From: Bradyrhizobium quebecense
GTDB lineage: Bacteria; Pseudomonadota; Alphaproteobacteria; Rhizobiales; Xanthobacteraceae
Assembly (NCBI RefSeq): GCF_013373795.3
Contig: NZ_CP088022.1
Span: 6,634,001 to 6,698,000, forward strand
Direction: 5' to 3'
DNA length: 64,000 nucleotides
Shown here piece after piece: positions 44,313-53,273 of the stretch. The notes beneath the pieces were generated by a model that saw only the letters and a program-made list of their open reading frames with translations, did no database searches and had not been told where the DNA came from. How positions within the stretch are numbered: position 1 is the stretch's first letter; each line of letters starts with the position of its first letter. The position numbers were made by a program, and so were the translations under genes.

Positions 44313-45755
44313 TCAATTGCCGCCCGCGAGCCGCGCGCCTGTGGTGGTTGCTGTCACCACATCGCGAACCAGATCGAACACGCCGTCCGCCTGGGGCGGC
44401 ATGTTCGGCGAGCGGCCGAGCCGCACGATGACGAGCCGCTGTGACGGCACGATGATCACATACTGCCCGATCGTGCCCTTGGCGAAGAAGGCATCGCGCG
44501 GCCAGCCATGCGCGATGCGATGGTTGGCGCCGAAGCTGTTGCCGAGATTGGTCCAGAAGCCCGCGCCGTAGCCGACCCAGGCATTCGGCGTGGCCGAAGC
44601 CGAATAGGCCGCCCAGCCTTCGGGCAGAATGCGCTTGTCGCCGGCCATCCCGTCATTGAGGTAGAGCTGGCCGAGACGCGCCCAGTCGCGTGCGCTCGCC
44701 ATCATCGCGCCCGATCCTTCCGGCGTACCCGCAGCATCGAACTGCATCACGACATTGCGCATGCCGAGCGGACCGAAGAGCTTCTCACGCGCGAAGCGGA
44801 TGACGTCCGCCGCCTGCCCGCCGGCGGCGTTGCGGATCAGATGCGAGAGGATGAGGTAGTTGCCGTCATGATAATTCCAGACCTGGCCAGGCACGCTCTC
44901 CAGCGGAGCGCTCTCGGCGAAGGCGGCCATATCGGATTCCATGAACTTCATGCGGTTGACCGGCTCGAGCACGGACGCCAGCGACGCCTGCAGCGAGCTG
45001 CCGAGCGCAAGCCCTGCGGTGTGGCGCAGCAGCTCGTCGACCGTGATCGCGTGGCGCGGATCGTCTGGATTCCGCCAGGCAGCGATCGGGACCGGCTGGT
45101 CGCGCGTCAGCCTGCCTTCGCGGACGAGGATTCCGATCAGGGCCGAGACCGCCGACTTGCTCATGGAGAAGCCGAGTAGCGGCGTCTCGATGCCGATGCC
45201 GTCGGCGTAGCGTTCAGCGACGATGCGACCGTCCTTCATCACGACAACAGCGCGGGTGTGGCGGAACGGCGGCTCCGCCGGCTCGGCAAAGGCACGGTCG
45301 AGCGCGGCCCCAAGCTGCGGGCTTTGTGGCGCGACGAGCGCAGGACCTGCGATCTCGGGCAGCGATGCGGCTTGCGGTTTCGAGGGCGGAGGCGCGGTAT
45401 CGGCGAGCACCACGCCGTGGTCGAGCGTGCAGCCGAACCCCTCGCGATAGACCGCGTGGCTGCGGCCAAGCCCGAACAGCGTCACGGTGACGTCTTTCCG
45501 ACCAAGGTCGACCTCGGTGTCCATCGCCCAGATGATCAGGCCGGCCCCCGGCATCGCATCTGTGGTCTCGGCCAGGTTTCGCTTCGGATCGAGCCCGCTG
45601 ACGAAGGTCTCCGAGCAGACGACGTTGGCGACAAAGCCGGTCGCAACCTTGGGCACATCGCGGGCCCGGGCGGCAGACAGCGCCAGCGCACCGAAAGCGG
45701 TGGTGGCAATGAGAATGAAGGCGAGCTTTCGACGGGTCACGGGATCCTCCGGCAT
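44313..45755 (-). CDS. Serine hydrolase (beta-lactamase fold, NylB-like), exported
   Basis: A 480-residue protein with an N-terminal signal (RRKLAFILIATTAFGALALSAARA). The catalytic S-x-x-K is in LGFSMSKSAVSA, the Y-x-N-type element is in VWNYHDGNYLI, and VIRFAREKLFGPLGMRNVVMQFD, ASARDWARLGQLYLNDG and a C-terminal HGWPRDAFFAKGTIGQYVIIVPSQRLVIVRLGRS follow. This arrangement resembles 6-aminohexanoate-dimer hydrolase (NylB) and related carboxylesterases rather than true beta-lactamases. The region before the hydrolase domain (residues ~35-110) is an extra N-terminal part. Periplasmic ester or amide hydrolysis is inferred. Confidence 0.87.
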   Translation of the reverse strand: MPEDPVTRRKLAFILIATTAFGALALSAARARDVPKVATGFVANVVCSETFVSGLDPKRNLAETTDAMPGAGLIIWAMDTEVDLGRKDVTVTLFGLGRSHAVYREGFGCTLDHGVVLADTAPPPSKPQAASLPEIAGPALVAPQSPQLGAALDRAFAEPAEPPFRHTRAVVVMKDGRIVAERYADGIGIETPLLGFSMSKSAVSALIGILVREGRLTRDQPVPIAAWRNPDDPRHAITVDELLRHTAGLALGSSLQASLASVLEPVNRMKFMESDMAAFAESAPLESVPGQVWNYHDGNYLILSHLIRNAAGGQAADVIRFAREKLFGPLGMRNVVMQFDAAGTPEGSGAMMASARDWARLGQLYLNDGMAGDKRILPEGWAAYSASATPNAWVGYGAGFWTNLGNSFGANHRIAHGWPRDAFFAKGTIGQYVIIVPSQRLVIVRLGRSPNMPPQADGVFDLVRDVVTATTTGARLAGGN

Positions 45756-45904
45756 GGCGCGTGGGGCGCGTGGCCGGGATCAGGCCGGAGCGGACGCGCA
45801 AGCGCTCGCCGGATTTGGAATCGCGCTGGCCGAGGACTCGGTGCGACTCGCCGATTCTGGAATTGTACAATGATTACAAAGGGTGCAACCGCGGACTCGT
45901 GTCA

Positions 45905-46034
45905 CCTCTCCCGCTTGCGGGGGAGGTCGGATCGCATCGAACGATGCGATCCGGGTGGGGATTCTCTCCTCAGAATGACAGCGCGTACCTCGCGGAGGCA
46001 CCCCACCCCGGCCCTCCCCCGCAAGCGGGAGAGG
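45905..46034. repeat. Intergenic repeat (CTCTCCCGCTTGCGGGGGAGG family)
   Basis: The left hairpin CCTCTCCCGCTTGCGGGGGAGG and right hairpin CCCTCCCCCGCAAGCGGGAGAGG are mutual inverted copies. GGTGGGG / CCCCACC and GATCGCATCGAACGATGCGATC lie inside. Related copy at 63052-63161. Confidence 0.85.
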
Positions 46035-46042
46035 GAGAAGAG

Positions 46043-47101
46043 TCACACCGCGCTCGCTTTCCGCTTCCGATACTCCGTCGGCGTCACACCGGTCGTCGCC
46101 TTGAAGGCGCGGTTGAAGGGGCCGAGCGATTGGAAGCCGGCGTCCATCGCGATGGTGATGACGGGAACTGCGGACTGCGAGGGATCGGCGAGCGCGGCCT
46201 TGGCCTCCTCGATCCGGTGATTGTTGAGGAAGACATTGAAATTGCGGTAGCCGAGCCGCTGGTTGATCAGCCGCCGGAGACGATATTCGGGGATCTTCAG
46301 CCGGGTTGCCAGCGTGCCGATCGTGACGTTGTCGTGGCGATAGATGCGCTCGTCCGCCATCAGCCGCATCAGGGCATCGACCAGTCTCTGGTCCGCCGCC
46401 TCCTCGACCGCAGCCGGCTTCGTCAGCACGACGGCCTCCGCCGGCACCGTGAACAGGTCGGCACCGTCGACGCGCATCATCGCCCAGGTGATTGCGGCCA
46501 CGATGGCGGTGAGCACGGCCGCGTTCAGCAAATTGGCCCATTCCACGGTCACGCGGCTGCCGGCATAGGCGATCTGAAGCAGCGCGTTCATGCCGCCGTA
46601 CAGCGCAGATGCGGCGACGATGAAGACGCGGACACGGCGGCGGCGCTCGACCAGATCCGCCGACCACGATCCGATGGTTTGCGCCACCGCGAGCGCAACG
46701 AAGGCGAGCGTGAGCGAATTGACCATGATGATCGCGATCCGCGCGTGACCGGCGGGTGCGATCCACATGCAATTGACGAAGCTGTAGGCCACGACCGCAG
46801 CCCAGATCAGGCCGTGCCACCAGCGCAGCTGAAACGCGTCATCGAACAGCGCGCGCGTGAACAGCCAGAACACCACGATATCGCCGGTCGCGAGCGCGAT
46901 CAGTGGCGCATGCCAGTCCGAGACCGGCGGCCCGGCACCCATCGACGCGGTCACCGCATGCGCGGCCGAGCCGAGCGCGAAGGCGATCGCGAGCCGCCCG
47001 GCCAGCACCTTGCGGAAATCTGCGAACATCGAGGCCGCAAGCACCATCAGCAGCGTCACGGTGGCGGCGCGCAGACACAGTTCGGTCGCGGCAAAGGTCA
47101 T
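46043..47101 (-). CDS. AraC-family regulator with membrane N-terminus
   Basis: A 352-residue protein. The N-terminal ~210 residues form about seven hydrophobic segments (TVTLLMVLAASMFADF, PLIALATGDIVVFWLFTRALF, LIWAAVVAYSFVNCMW, IIMVNSLTLAFVALAVAQ, VFIVAASALYGGMNALLQIAY, AVLTAIVAAITWAMM). Residues ~255-350 hold two AraC helix-turn-helix units (IGTLATRLKIPEYRLRRLINQRLGYRNFNVFLNNHRIEEA and ITIAMDAGFQSLGPFNRAFKATTGVTPTEYRKRK). It is thus a membrane-tethered regulator. Target genes and signal are unknown. A palindromic repeat separates it from the NylB-like gene. Confidence 0.9.
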   Translation of the reverse strand: MTFAATELCLRAATVTLLMVLAASMFADFRKVLAGRLAIAFALGSAAHAVTASMGAGPPVSDWHAPLIALATGDIVVFWLFTRALFDDAFQLRWWHGLIWAAVVAYSFVNCMWIAPAGHARIAIIMVNSLTLAFVALAVAQTIGSWSADLVERRRRVRVFIVAASALYGGMNALLQIAYAGSRVTVEWANLLNAAVLTAIVAAITWAMMRVDGADLFTVPAEAVVLTKPAAVEEAADQRLVDALMRLMADERIYRHDNVTIGTLATRLKIPEYRLRRLINQRLGYRNFNVFLNNHRIEEAKAALADPSQSAVPVITIAMDAGFQSLGPFNRAFKATTGVTPTEYRKRKASAV

Positions 47102-47164
47102 CGGTCGGTTTGCTTCGGGCTCGAAACGGCAACGGCTCGAACATCGGCCGTCACGCCGGCTTTT

Positions 47165-47740
47165 TCAAGAACCATCGCGCGGCCAGCGGCTGCGCTGCGT
47201 GACCCAGATATCGACGACATCACCCTCGAGCTTGCCCAGGCCCTCATTCACCGCACCCAGCCGCCGCGCCACGGCCTGCGAGGCGACGTTGGCGGGATCG
47301 ATGCAATGGATGATGCGGTCAACCGTGAAATTGGCAAACACAAAGTCGATCGCGGCACGCGCCGCCTCCACCGCATAACCCTTGCCGCGACACTCCTTGG
47401 CGATGCCCCAGCCGACTTCGAGGCCCGGCCATTCAGGCGGACAATACGGCCCGACGCGGCCGATGTAGCGGGCGGAAGACTTCTCCTCGACCGCGAACAT
47501 GCCGAAGCCGTGCAGCGCCCAATGGCCGGAGATGACCGCCGCATTGCGCCAGCCCTTCAGCTCCGACGCGACCGGCTGATGATCCGGCGTGATGAAGCGT
47601 GCCGTCTCGGGATCGGACAGCATCCGCGTGTTGTCAGCGATGTCGGACGCGCGCCACGGCCGCAGGATGAGACGCGCGGTCTCGATCACGGGCCCATCGA
47701 CCTGCAACAGCTTTGCGCCCGGCTTGATCAGAGAAACCAT
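47165..47740 (-). CDS. GNAT-family N-acetyltransferase
   Basis: A 191-residue RimJ/RimL-type acetyltransferase. ETARLILRPWRASDIADNTRMLSDPETARFI starts the domain, VGWGIAKECRGKGYAVEAARAAIDFVFANF carries the acetyl-CoA pyrophosphate loop, and HCIDPANVASQAVARRLGAVNEG closes it with the conserved Asn-x-x-S-x-x-V-A-x-x-L-G pattern. It would acetylate an amino group of a protein or small molecule. Upstream, 47741-48009 contains a diverged repeat and no gene. Confidence 0.92.
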   Translation of the reverse strand: MVSLIKPGAKLLQVDGPVIETARLILRPWRASDIADNTRMLSDPETARFITPDHQPVASELKGWRNAAVISGHWALHGFGMFAVEEKSSARYIGRVGPYCPPEWPGLEVGWGIAKECRGKGYAVEAARAAIDFVFANFTVDRIIHCIDPANVASQAVARRLGAVNEGLGKLEGDVVDIWVTQRSRWPRDGS

Positions 47741-47801
47741 GGTTGGCTCCGGTTTCCAAATTTATGCTGTTATCACGCGCGTGCACACGCCAGAAGTACT
47801 T

Positions 47802-47968
47802 CGTCGTCCCTGCGAAAGAGCAGGGAGCATAGCCACCGATATCAGTTGGTGCGGAGGGCTGCGGCCACAGCCTTCGCAACGTAAGCATTCGTGGTTATGA
47901 GTCCGGCTCGCGCGGAGCCTGTCATCGGGCGGCGCTTCGCGCCGACCCGTTGGCTTGGCCGGGACGAC
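47802..47968. repeat. Diverged intergenic repeat related to the IS1111 target repeat
   Basis: It starts CGTCGTCCCTGCGAAAGAGCAGGGA and ends GGCCGGGACGAC, with GCATTCGTGGTTATGAGTCC inside, matching the order of elements in the 42095/43579 repeat but less well conserved. Confidence 0.55.
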
Positions 47969-48009
47969 AGATAGAGAGTATGATCCGGCAAAACTGCAAG
48001 GAGTCCGAC

Positions 48010-48927
48010 ATGAGCTGGCAGCCTTCAACCGATCCCGAACTCGGCGATCCCAAGACCTGCGACGCGCTGGACCTGATCATCGTGCCGCGCACTCGCGATC
48101 TCGGCGATGGTTTTGCCGTGCGTCGCGCACTGCCGCATGGCAAGCGGCAGATGGTCGGGCCCTTCATCTTCTTCGATCATTTCGGTCCGGTGCAATACCT
48201 CGCCGGCAAGGGCATGGATGTGCGGCCGCATCCGCATATCGGGCTCGCCACCGTCACTTATCTATTCGACGGCAGCATCATGCACCGCGACAGCGAGGGC
48301 AACATCCAGGAGATTCAGCCCGGCGCGATGAATTTGATGACCGCGGGCCGCGGCATCGCGCATTCCGAGCGCACGCCCGACGTGCAGCGCCGCGACGGCC
48401 AGAAGATGCTCGGGCTACAGAGCTGGATCGCGCTGCCGGCCGGCAAGGAGGAGATCGCGCCTTCGTTCCAGCACTATGGCGCGGGCGACCTGCCGATGAT
48501 CTCGGAGCGCGATTTTACCGCGCGCGTCATCGCAGGTTCAGCGTTCGGCATCAGCTCGCCGGTCAGCATGGTCTCGCCGTGGTTCTACACTGAAGTGACC
48601 GCGCAGGCCGGCACCTCGGTGCCGCTCGACCCCGATCACGAGGAGCGCGCGATCTATCTCGTCGAGGGCGAGGTCGAGATCGCGGGCGACCGCCACGAGG
48701 GCCCGCGGCTCCTGATCTTCCGGCCCGGCGACCGCATCACCGTGAAGACGCTGCGGCCGACCCGCATGATGTTCCTAGGCGGCGACGCCTTGGAAGGGCC
48801 GCGCCACATCTGGTGGAATTTCGTCTCGTCGTCGAAGGAGCGGATCGAGCAGGCCAAACAGGACTGGAAAACCGGGCGTTTCTCGCAGGTTCCGCACGAA
48901 CACGAGTTCATTCCGCTGCCGGAGTGA
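48010..48927 (+). CDS. Pirin family protein
   Basis: A 305-residue bicupin protein. The start at 48010 has AAGGAG just upstream. The metal-binding cupin motif is VRPHPHIGLATVTYLFDGSIMHRDSEG, with GPFIFFDHFGP before and GAMNLMTAGRGIAHSERTP after. The C-terminal cupin (EERAIYLVEGEVEIAGDRHEGPRLLIFRPGD...MMFLGGDALEGPRHIWWNFVSS) is degenerate. Some pirins have quercetin dioxygenase activity, others act as redox-dependent regulators; the role here is open. The purC gene follows at about 100 bases on the same strand. Confidence 0.92.
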   Translation: MSWQPSTDPELGDPKTCDALDLIIVPRTRDLGDGFAVRRALPHGKRQMVGPFIFFDHFGPVQYLAGKGMDVRPHPHIGLATVTYLFDGSIMHRDSEGNIQEIQPGAMNLMTAGRGIAHSERTPDVQRRDGQKMLGLQSWIALPAGKEEIAPSFQHYGAGDLPMISERDFTARVIAGSAFGISSPVSMVSPWFYTEVTAQAGTSVPLDPDHEERAIYLVEGEVEIAGDRHEGPRLLIFRPGDRITVKTLRPTRMMFLGGDALEGPRHIWWNFVSSSKERIEQAKQDWKTGRFSQVPHEHEFIPLPE

Positions 48928-49026
48928 GCTATTTCCCGTGTTAGTCTTCGGCGCCCGCACGCCTCGTGCGGGCGCACGTCTTTGAACACTGCGTCTTTGA
49001 GAAACGAGCCCGGAAAGACCCCGCCC

Positions 49027-49941
49027 ATGACCGCGATGCTCTCCAGCGATTTGCCCCTGCCCCGGATCGGCCGCGGCAAGGTGCGCGATATCTACGCCGT
49101 CGGCGACGACCGTGTGCTGCTGCTCACCACCGACCGCATCTCGGCATTCGACGTGGTGATGGCGGAAACCATTCCGATGAAGGGCGCGGTGCTGACCCAG
49201 ATCAGCGCCTGGTGGTTCCGGCAGCTCGAAGGCACCGTGCCGCACCACATGATCAGCGCCGATGCCGACGAGATCATCCGCGCAGTGCCTGCATTGAAGG
49301 ATCATCGCGCCGACATCCTCGGACGCGCGATGCTGTGCAAGCGCACCACCGTATTCCCAATCGAATGCGTGATCCGCGGCTACATCTCCGGCTCGGCCTG
49401 GAAGGAATACGCCGCTGAAGGCACGCTCGCCGGTGAGAAGCTGGCAGCAGGCCTGGTCGAGAGCCAAAAGCTCGAGCCCGCGATCTTCAGCCCGGCGACC
49501 AAGGCCGAGGCCGGCCATGACGAGAACATCACGGTTAAGCGGGTGCGCGAGATCGTCGGCGCGGACATTGCCGCGACACTCGAGAAGATGGCGCGCGATG
49601 TCTACGCTTACGGCGAACAAACCAGCCGCGCCCGCGGCATCATCATCGCCGACACCAAGTTCGAATTCGGCCGCGACAAAGACGGCCGCATCATCCTGAT
49701 CGACGAGGTGATGACGCCGGATTCGTCGCGGTTCTGGGCGGTCGATGCCTACAAGCCCGGCCAGCCGCAGCCGAGCTTCGACAAGCAGCCGCTGCGCGAC
49801 TATCTCGACGTCGAACGCCACGCCGGCCGCTGGAACGGCGACGCCCCGCCGCCGCCGCTGCCCGCCAGCGTGGTGGATGCGACCAGCAAGCGGTATCTCG
49901 AAGCGTATCGCCGCGTGACGGGCAGCGAGCTGAAGATCTAG
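49027..49941 (+). CDS. purC: Phosphoribosylaminoimidazole-succinocarboxamide (SAICAR) synthase
   Basis: A 304-residue enzyme that joins aspartate to CAIR with ATP in purine synthesis. The nucleotide-binding start is [29 protein letters not shown], the substrate region is [17 protein letters not shown], and [33 protein letters not shown] carries the metal-binding acidic residues. This is the longer (~300-residue) form found in yeast and some bacteria rather than the ~240-residue type; a second short PurC elsewhere would not be surprising. The start at 49027 is preferred, with ATG 49036 also possible. Confidence 0.95.
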   Translation: MTAMLSSDLPLPRIGRGKVRDIYAVGDDRVLLLTTDRISAFDVVMAETIPMKGAVLTQISAWWFRQLEGTVPHHMISADADEIIRAVPALKDHRADILGRAMLCKRTTVFPIECVIRGYISGSAWKEYAAEGTLAGEKLAAGLVESQKLEPAIFSPATKAEAGHDENITVKRVREIVGADIAATLEKMARDVYAYGEQTSRARGIIIADTKFEFGRDKDGRIILIDEVMTPDSSRFWAVDAYKPGQPQPSFDKQPLRDYLDVERHAGRWNGDAPPPPLPASVVDATSKRYLEAYRRVTGSELKI

Positions 49942-49970
49942 CTTCCGTCAGCAGCGCCGTATTCTTCCTC

Positions 49971-50055
49971 CGTCATTGCGAGCGAAGCGAAGCAATCCAC
50001 CTCGCCACGTGTGGAAGGATGGATTGCTTCGTCGCTTCCGCTCCTCGCAATGACG
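49971..50055. repeat. Palindromic intergenic repeat (CGTCATTGCGAG family)
   Basis: CGTCATTGCGAGCGAAGCGAAG...GCAATCCA and TGGATTGCTTCG...CTCCTCGCAATGACG inverted arms around CCTCGCCACGTGTGGAAGGA. Third clear copy of this family in the window. Confidence 0.85.
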
Positions 50056-50127
50056 AGCAGAGCGGGCTGAAGTGAATCCAATTCACCCCGGTTGAAGACA
50101 TACCTTTTGTCGTCGCGTCAGCCTCCC

Positions 50128-50155
50128 TGCACTCTCCGCCTAAACGGAGAGTGCA
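50128..50155 (+). promoter_or_regulatory. Hairpin covering the ribosome site of the alcohol dehydrogenase gene
   Basis: TGCACTCTCCG (50128-50138) and CGGAGAGTGCA (50145-50155) form a perfect 11-bp stem with a CCTAAA loop, ending two bases before the ATG at 50158. The ribosome site GGAGAG is wholly within the right arm, so in RNA it would be sequestered; as DNA the palindrome could be an operator. Confidence 0.55.
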
Positions 50156-50157
50156 CG

Positions 50158-51198
50158 ATGCGGCAATTGACTTATATCGGCGGCAACAAGGTCGAATGGT
50201 GGGACGTTCCCCCACCCAAGCTCCAGGATGACCGCGACGCGCTGGTGCAGCCGCTTGCCGTGACGCGCTGCGATCTCGATCTTGCGATCGTGCATGGCCG
50301 ATCGGGCCTCGCCGGTCCGTTTGCACTCGGACACGAGACCGCGGGCCGCATCGTCGACATCGGCGGCGCGGTGAAGAATTTCGCGCCCGGTGATCTCGTC
50401 ATCGTTCCGTTCCAGATCAGTTGCGGCACTTGCGACCGCTGCCGGCGCGGCCACACCAATGCCTGCATGGCGGTGCCGTTTCGTTCGTCCTACGGGCTGA
50501 AGCCGGTCTGCGGCGTGGAATATGGCGGCGGCCTCTCCGACCTCATCCGCGTACCGTTTGCCGATCACATGCTGGTCCGCCAGCCGAACGGTCATGCCCT
50601 GTCGCAAACCGCAGGACTGGCCGATGGCGCGACCGACGGGTTCAGCGCGGTGGCGCGCTGGCTCGCGCAACGGCCCGGCGCCGACGTGCTCGTGATCGGC
50701 GGCTTCGCGCAGTCGCTCGCACTGTTCGCGGTGCAGGCGGCGGTGGCGCGCGGCGCGGGCCGCGTCGTCTATCTCGACGACCACGCGCCGCGCCTCGCCA
50801 AGGCGAAGTCGCTCGGGGCCGACATCATCGAAGCGCCAGTCGGCCTGTCGATGGAGCCGCCCGGCCTGTTCCCGATCGTGATCGATGCGGCCGCGACCGA
50901 CACCAGCATCCTGCTGGCATTCCGCGCGACGGAACCCAACGGCATCTGCCAGCGCATGTATGGCGCCTTCGCCGAGACCACGCCGGTGCCGCTGCGGCAT
51001 ATGTATGGAGTCGGGATCACGTTGAAGGTCAGCCGCGTCAATGTGCGCGCCGAGCTGCCCGACTGCGTCGCGCATGTGACGGCAGGACATTACCATCCAG
51101 AACATGTCATCACCCGCCGCGTCCGTTTCGAGGATGCGCATGAGGCGATCGGGGACCCGACCATCCGCGTCGCCTTCGTTCGTGATGGCATTGCCTGA
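50158..51198 (+). CDS. Zinc-dependent alcohol dehydrogenase family protein
   Basis: A 346-residue medium-chain dehydrogenase. The catalytic zinc ligands are in VTRCDLDLAIVHG (Cys) and FALGHETAGRIVDIGG (His-Glu), and the structural zinc site is CGTCDRCRRGHTNAC. The nucleotide fold follows (ADVLVIGGFAQSLALFAVQAAVARGAGRVVYLDDH) with an atypical glycine pattern GGFAQSL. It would oxidise an alcohol or reduce an aldehyde with NAD(P). Expression may be controlled by the hairpin over its ribosome site. An enoyl-CoA hydratase gene follows in the same direction. Confidence 0.9.
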   Translation: MRQLTYIGGNKVEWWDVPPPKLQDDRDALVQPLAVTRCDLDLAIVHGRSGLAGPFALGHETAGRIVDIGGAVKNFAPGDLVIVPFQISCGTCDRCRRGHTNACMAVPFRSSYGLKPVCGVEYGGGLSDLIRVPFADHMLVRQPNGHALSQTAGLADGATDGFSAVARWLAQRPGADVLVIGGFAQSLALFAVQAAVARGAGRVVYLDDHAPRLAKAKSLGADIIEAPVGLSMEPPGLFPIVIDAAATDTSILLAFRATEPNGICQRMYGAFAETTPVPLRHMYGVGITLKVSRVNVRAELPDCVAHVTAGHYHPEHVITRRVRFEDAHEAIGDPTIRVAFVRDGIA

Positions 51199-51245
51199 CC
51201 GGGACCATTAGGTTGGCTCCAACTAACAAGCCCAGGGAGCGACCC

Positions 51246-52052
51246 ATGTCCGATGCCGATACCGTGCTCGTCGAGCGCGATGGTCCTGTCACCATCATCT
51301 CCATCAACCGTCCGCACAACCGCAACGCCGTCGATGGCGCCACCGCGCGAAAACTGTATGACGCGTTTCTGGCCTTCGACGCCGACGCGAGTGCATCGGT
51401 CGCGGTGTTCACCGGCACCGGCGGCTATTTCTGCGCCGGCGCCGACCTGAAGGCGGTGGCAGCGGGCGATCCCGAGAAGAAGCGCGAGGTTCGCGGACAC
51501 AACACGATCGCGCCGATGGGGCCAAGCCGGCTGCGGCTGTCGAAGCCGGTGATCGCCGCGATCGAGGGCTTTGCGGTCGCCGGCGGCATGGAGCTCGCGC
51601 TGTGGGCCGACATGCGCGTCGTCGCCGAGGACGCCACCTTCGGCGTGTTCTGCCGCCGCTTTGGCGTGCCGCTGATCGACCTCGGCACCATCCGCCTGCC
51701 GCGGCTGATCGGCCATTCCCAGGCGATTGATCTGATCCTCACAGGACGTCCGGTCGCAGGCCCCGAGGCGCTTCGCATGGGGCTCGCGAACCGCTTGGTG
51801 CCGAAGGGCGAGACGCGCGCGCACGCCATTGTGCTCGCCAAGGACATCGCGAAATTCCCGCAGAACTGCCTGCGCGCCGATCGGCTGTCGGCGTTGCGGC
51901 AATGGGACCTCGACGAGGAAGAGGCGATCCGGAACGAGATGCGCGGCGGGCTCGAGGTGATCGCTTCAGGCGAGACGCTATCCGGCGCGGCGCGCTTCGC
52001 CTCGGGTATCGGCCGCCACGGCGCGTTCGGCAATGAGGGCGGCAATGGGTAG
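51246..52052 (+). CDS. Enoyl-CoA hydratase/isomerase family (crotonase) protein
   Basis: A 268-residue crotonase. The start MSDADTVLVERDGPVTIISINRPHNRNAVDG is typical. The oxyanion hole and CoA-binding region are FTGTGGYFCAGADLKAV and KPVIAAIEGFAVAGGMELALWADMRV, followed by FGVFCRRFGVPLIDLGTIRLPRLIGHSQAIDLILTGRPV. The usual first catalytic Glu position reads RRFGVPLIDLG, so it may not be a classical hydratase; isomerase or hydrolase activity is possible. It lies 47 bases after the alcohol dehydrogenase and may be in one transcript with it. Confidence 0.92.
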   Translation: MSDADTVLVERDGPVTIISINRPHNRNAVDGATARKLYDAFLAFDADASASVAVFTGTGGYFCAGADLKAVAAGDPEKKREVRGHNTIAPMGPSRLRLSKPVIAAIEGFAVAGGMELALWADMRVVAEDATFGVFCRRFGVPLIDLGTIRLPRLIGHSQAIDLILTGRPVAGPEALRMGLANRLVPKGETRAHAIVLAKDIAKFPQNCLRADRLSALRQWDLDEEEAIRNEMRGGLEVIASGETLSGAARFASGIGRHGAFGNEGGNG

Positions 52053-52123
52053 TCCCACAGCGCCAGCCTTTGCGCTCCTGCTGCCGACGTGCTGAGCTGT
52101 CGCACCATTCCGAAAGCAAAACC

Positions 52124-53170
52124 ATGCCCGCACAATCGATCGCAACCGAGCTGGAGAACTTCACGACATCCGATTTCCGCCTGGAGAACGGCAGCGTGCT
52201 GGGCGAAGTCACCGTCGCGTACCGCACCGTCGGCACGCTGGCGCCCAACCGCGACAATGTCGTGCTGATCACCCACGGCAACACCAGCGGGCCGCAGATG
52301 ATCGATCCCGGCGGATCGACCGGCGAAGGCAGCTGGAACGAGATCGTCGGCCCCGGCAAGGCTGTCGACACCAACTGCTACTTCGCGATCTGCCCGAACA
52401 TGCTGGGCTCGTCCTACGGCTCGACCAATGCGGCGAGTATCGACCCGCGGACCGGCCGGCGTTACGGGCCGCGCTTCCCGGACATCACCGTCAGCGACAT
52501 CGTCGCCACCCAGCGCGCGATGCTCGATGATCTCGGGATCGACAAGCTCGTTGCGATCGTCGGTCCGTCCTATGGCGGTTTCCAGGCGCTGCAATGGGCG
52601 GTGAACTATCCCGACGCCATGCGCGGCATCGCCGCTGTCGTCACCGCGCCGCTGGTGCCGCGCGAGCGCGCCGAAGGCAATGTCGCGCGCCTGATGGCGG
52701 TGCTGTCGCAGGATCCGAACTGGAACGGCGGCGACTATTACGATCACGGCGGCGTGCTCGAAAGCATGATCCAGATCCGCACCGCGACGCTGAAGAGCTA
52801 CGGCATCGAGACGCGGCTGCGCGACACGATGACCGACCCGGCGGAGATCGAGACCGCGATCCGCGCCGAGGCGGCGGAATGGGCCAGGGGGTTCGACGCC
52901 AATTCGCTGCTGACTCTGGCCAAGGCGCTGCGCGGCTTCGACGTCACGGCGCAGTTCGGACAGATCAAGGCCAAGGTGCTCTATGTCCTGTCGCGGACCG
53001 ACAAGCTGTTCCCGCCGGAGCTTGCACCGCAGGTGATGCCGGCGCTGAAGGCCGCCGGCGTCGACGCCGATTATTTTCTGCTCGACAGCGACTACGGCCA
53101 TTCGGCATCGGGCCGCGACGCGCACAAATGGGCGCCGCAGCTGCGCGCGTTCATGGAGAGCCTCGGCTAG
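52124..53170 (+). CDS. MetX-like alpha/beta fold acyltransferase or hydrolase
   Basis: A 348-residue protein of the homoserine O-acetyltransferase superfamily. The N-terminal part has VAYRTVGTLAPNRDNVVLITHGNTSG, ICPNMLGSSYGSTNAASIDPRTGRRYGPRFPDITVSDIVATQ, the nucleophile elbow IVGPSYGGFQALQWAVNYPD (Ser), then Asp in LSRTDKLFPP and His in DSDYGHSASGRD. The nucleophile loop GPSYGG instead of GGSMGG, and no methionine genes nearby, argue for a side activity rather than MetX itself. The stop TAG is part of the flanking repeat at 53168. Confidence 0.85.
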   Translation: MPAQSIATELENFTTSDFRLENGSVLGEVTVAYRTVGTLAPNRDNVVLITHGNTSGPQMIDPGGSTGEGSWNEIVGPGKAVDTNCYFAICPNMLGSSYGSTNAASIDPRTGRRYGPRFPDITVSDIVATQRAMLDDLGIDKLVAIVGPSYGGFQALQWAVNYPDAMRGIAAVVTAPLVPRERAEGNVARLMAVLSQDPNWNGGDYYDHGGVLESMIQIRTATLKSYGIETRLRDTMTDPAEIETAIRAEAAEWARGFDANSLLTLAKALRGFDVTAQFGQIKAKVLYVLSRTDKLFPPELAPQVMPALKAAGVDADYFLLDSDYGHSASGRDAHKWAPQLRAFMESLG

Positions 53171-53273
53171 AGCGTTTTCGAGCGAAGTGGACACCGGTTC
53201 GCGTGAAGAAAACGCGTCAAACAAGAGTCTAGAGCTTCGGTTCTGATTCAATCAGAACCGAAATTGCTCTAGA
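53168..53273. repeat. Intergenic repeat TAGAGCGTTTTCG...GCTCTAGA between convergent genes
   Basis: Outer ends TAGAGC (53168-53173) and GCTCTA (53266-53271) are inverted; CTTCGGTTCTGATT and AATCAGAACCGAA inside form a strong hairpin. The stop codon of each flanking gene is the TAG at one repeat end. This repeat family, recognised by its GTTTTCGAGCGAAGTGGACACCGG sequence, is frequent in Bradyrhizobiaceae (general knowledge). Confidence 0.85.

Noticed and set aside
44313..45755. Calling the SMSK serine hydrolase a beta-lactamase resistance gene
   Set aside because: Motif spacing and the C-terminal region fit NylB-like esterase/amidohydrolases better.
45761..47884. 707-residue plus-strand frame
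   Set aside because: Antisense to the AraC and GNAT genes and crosses a palindromic repeat; no family-like motifs.
52124..53170. Naming the MetX-like gene metX
   Set aside because: The nucleophile loop is GPSYGG, and no methionine biosynthesis neighbour is present.
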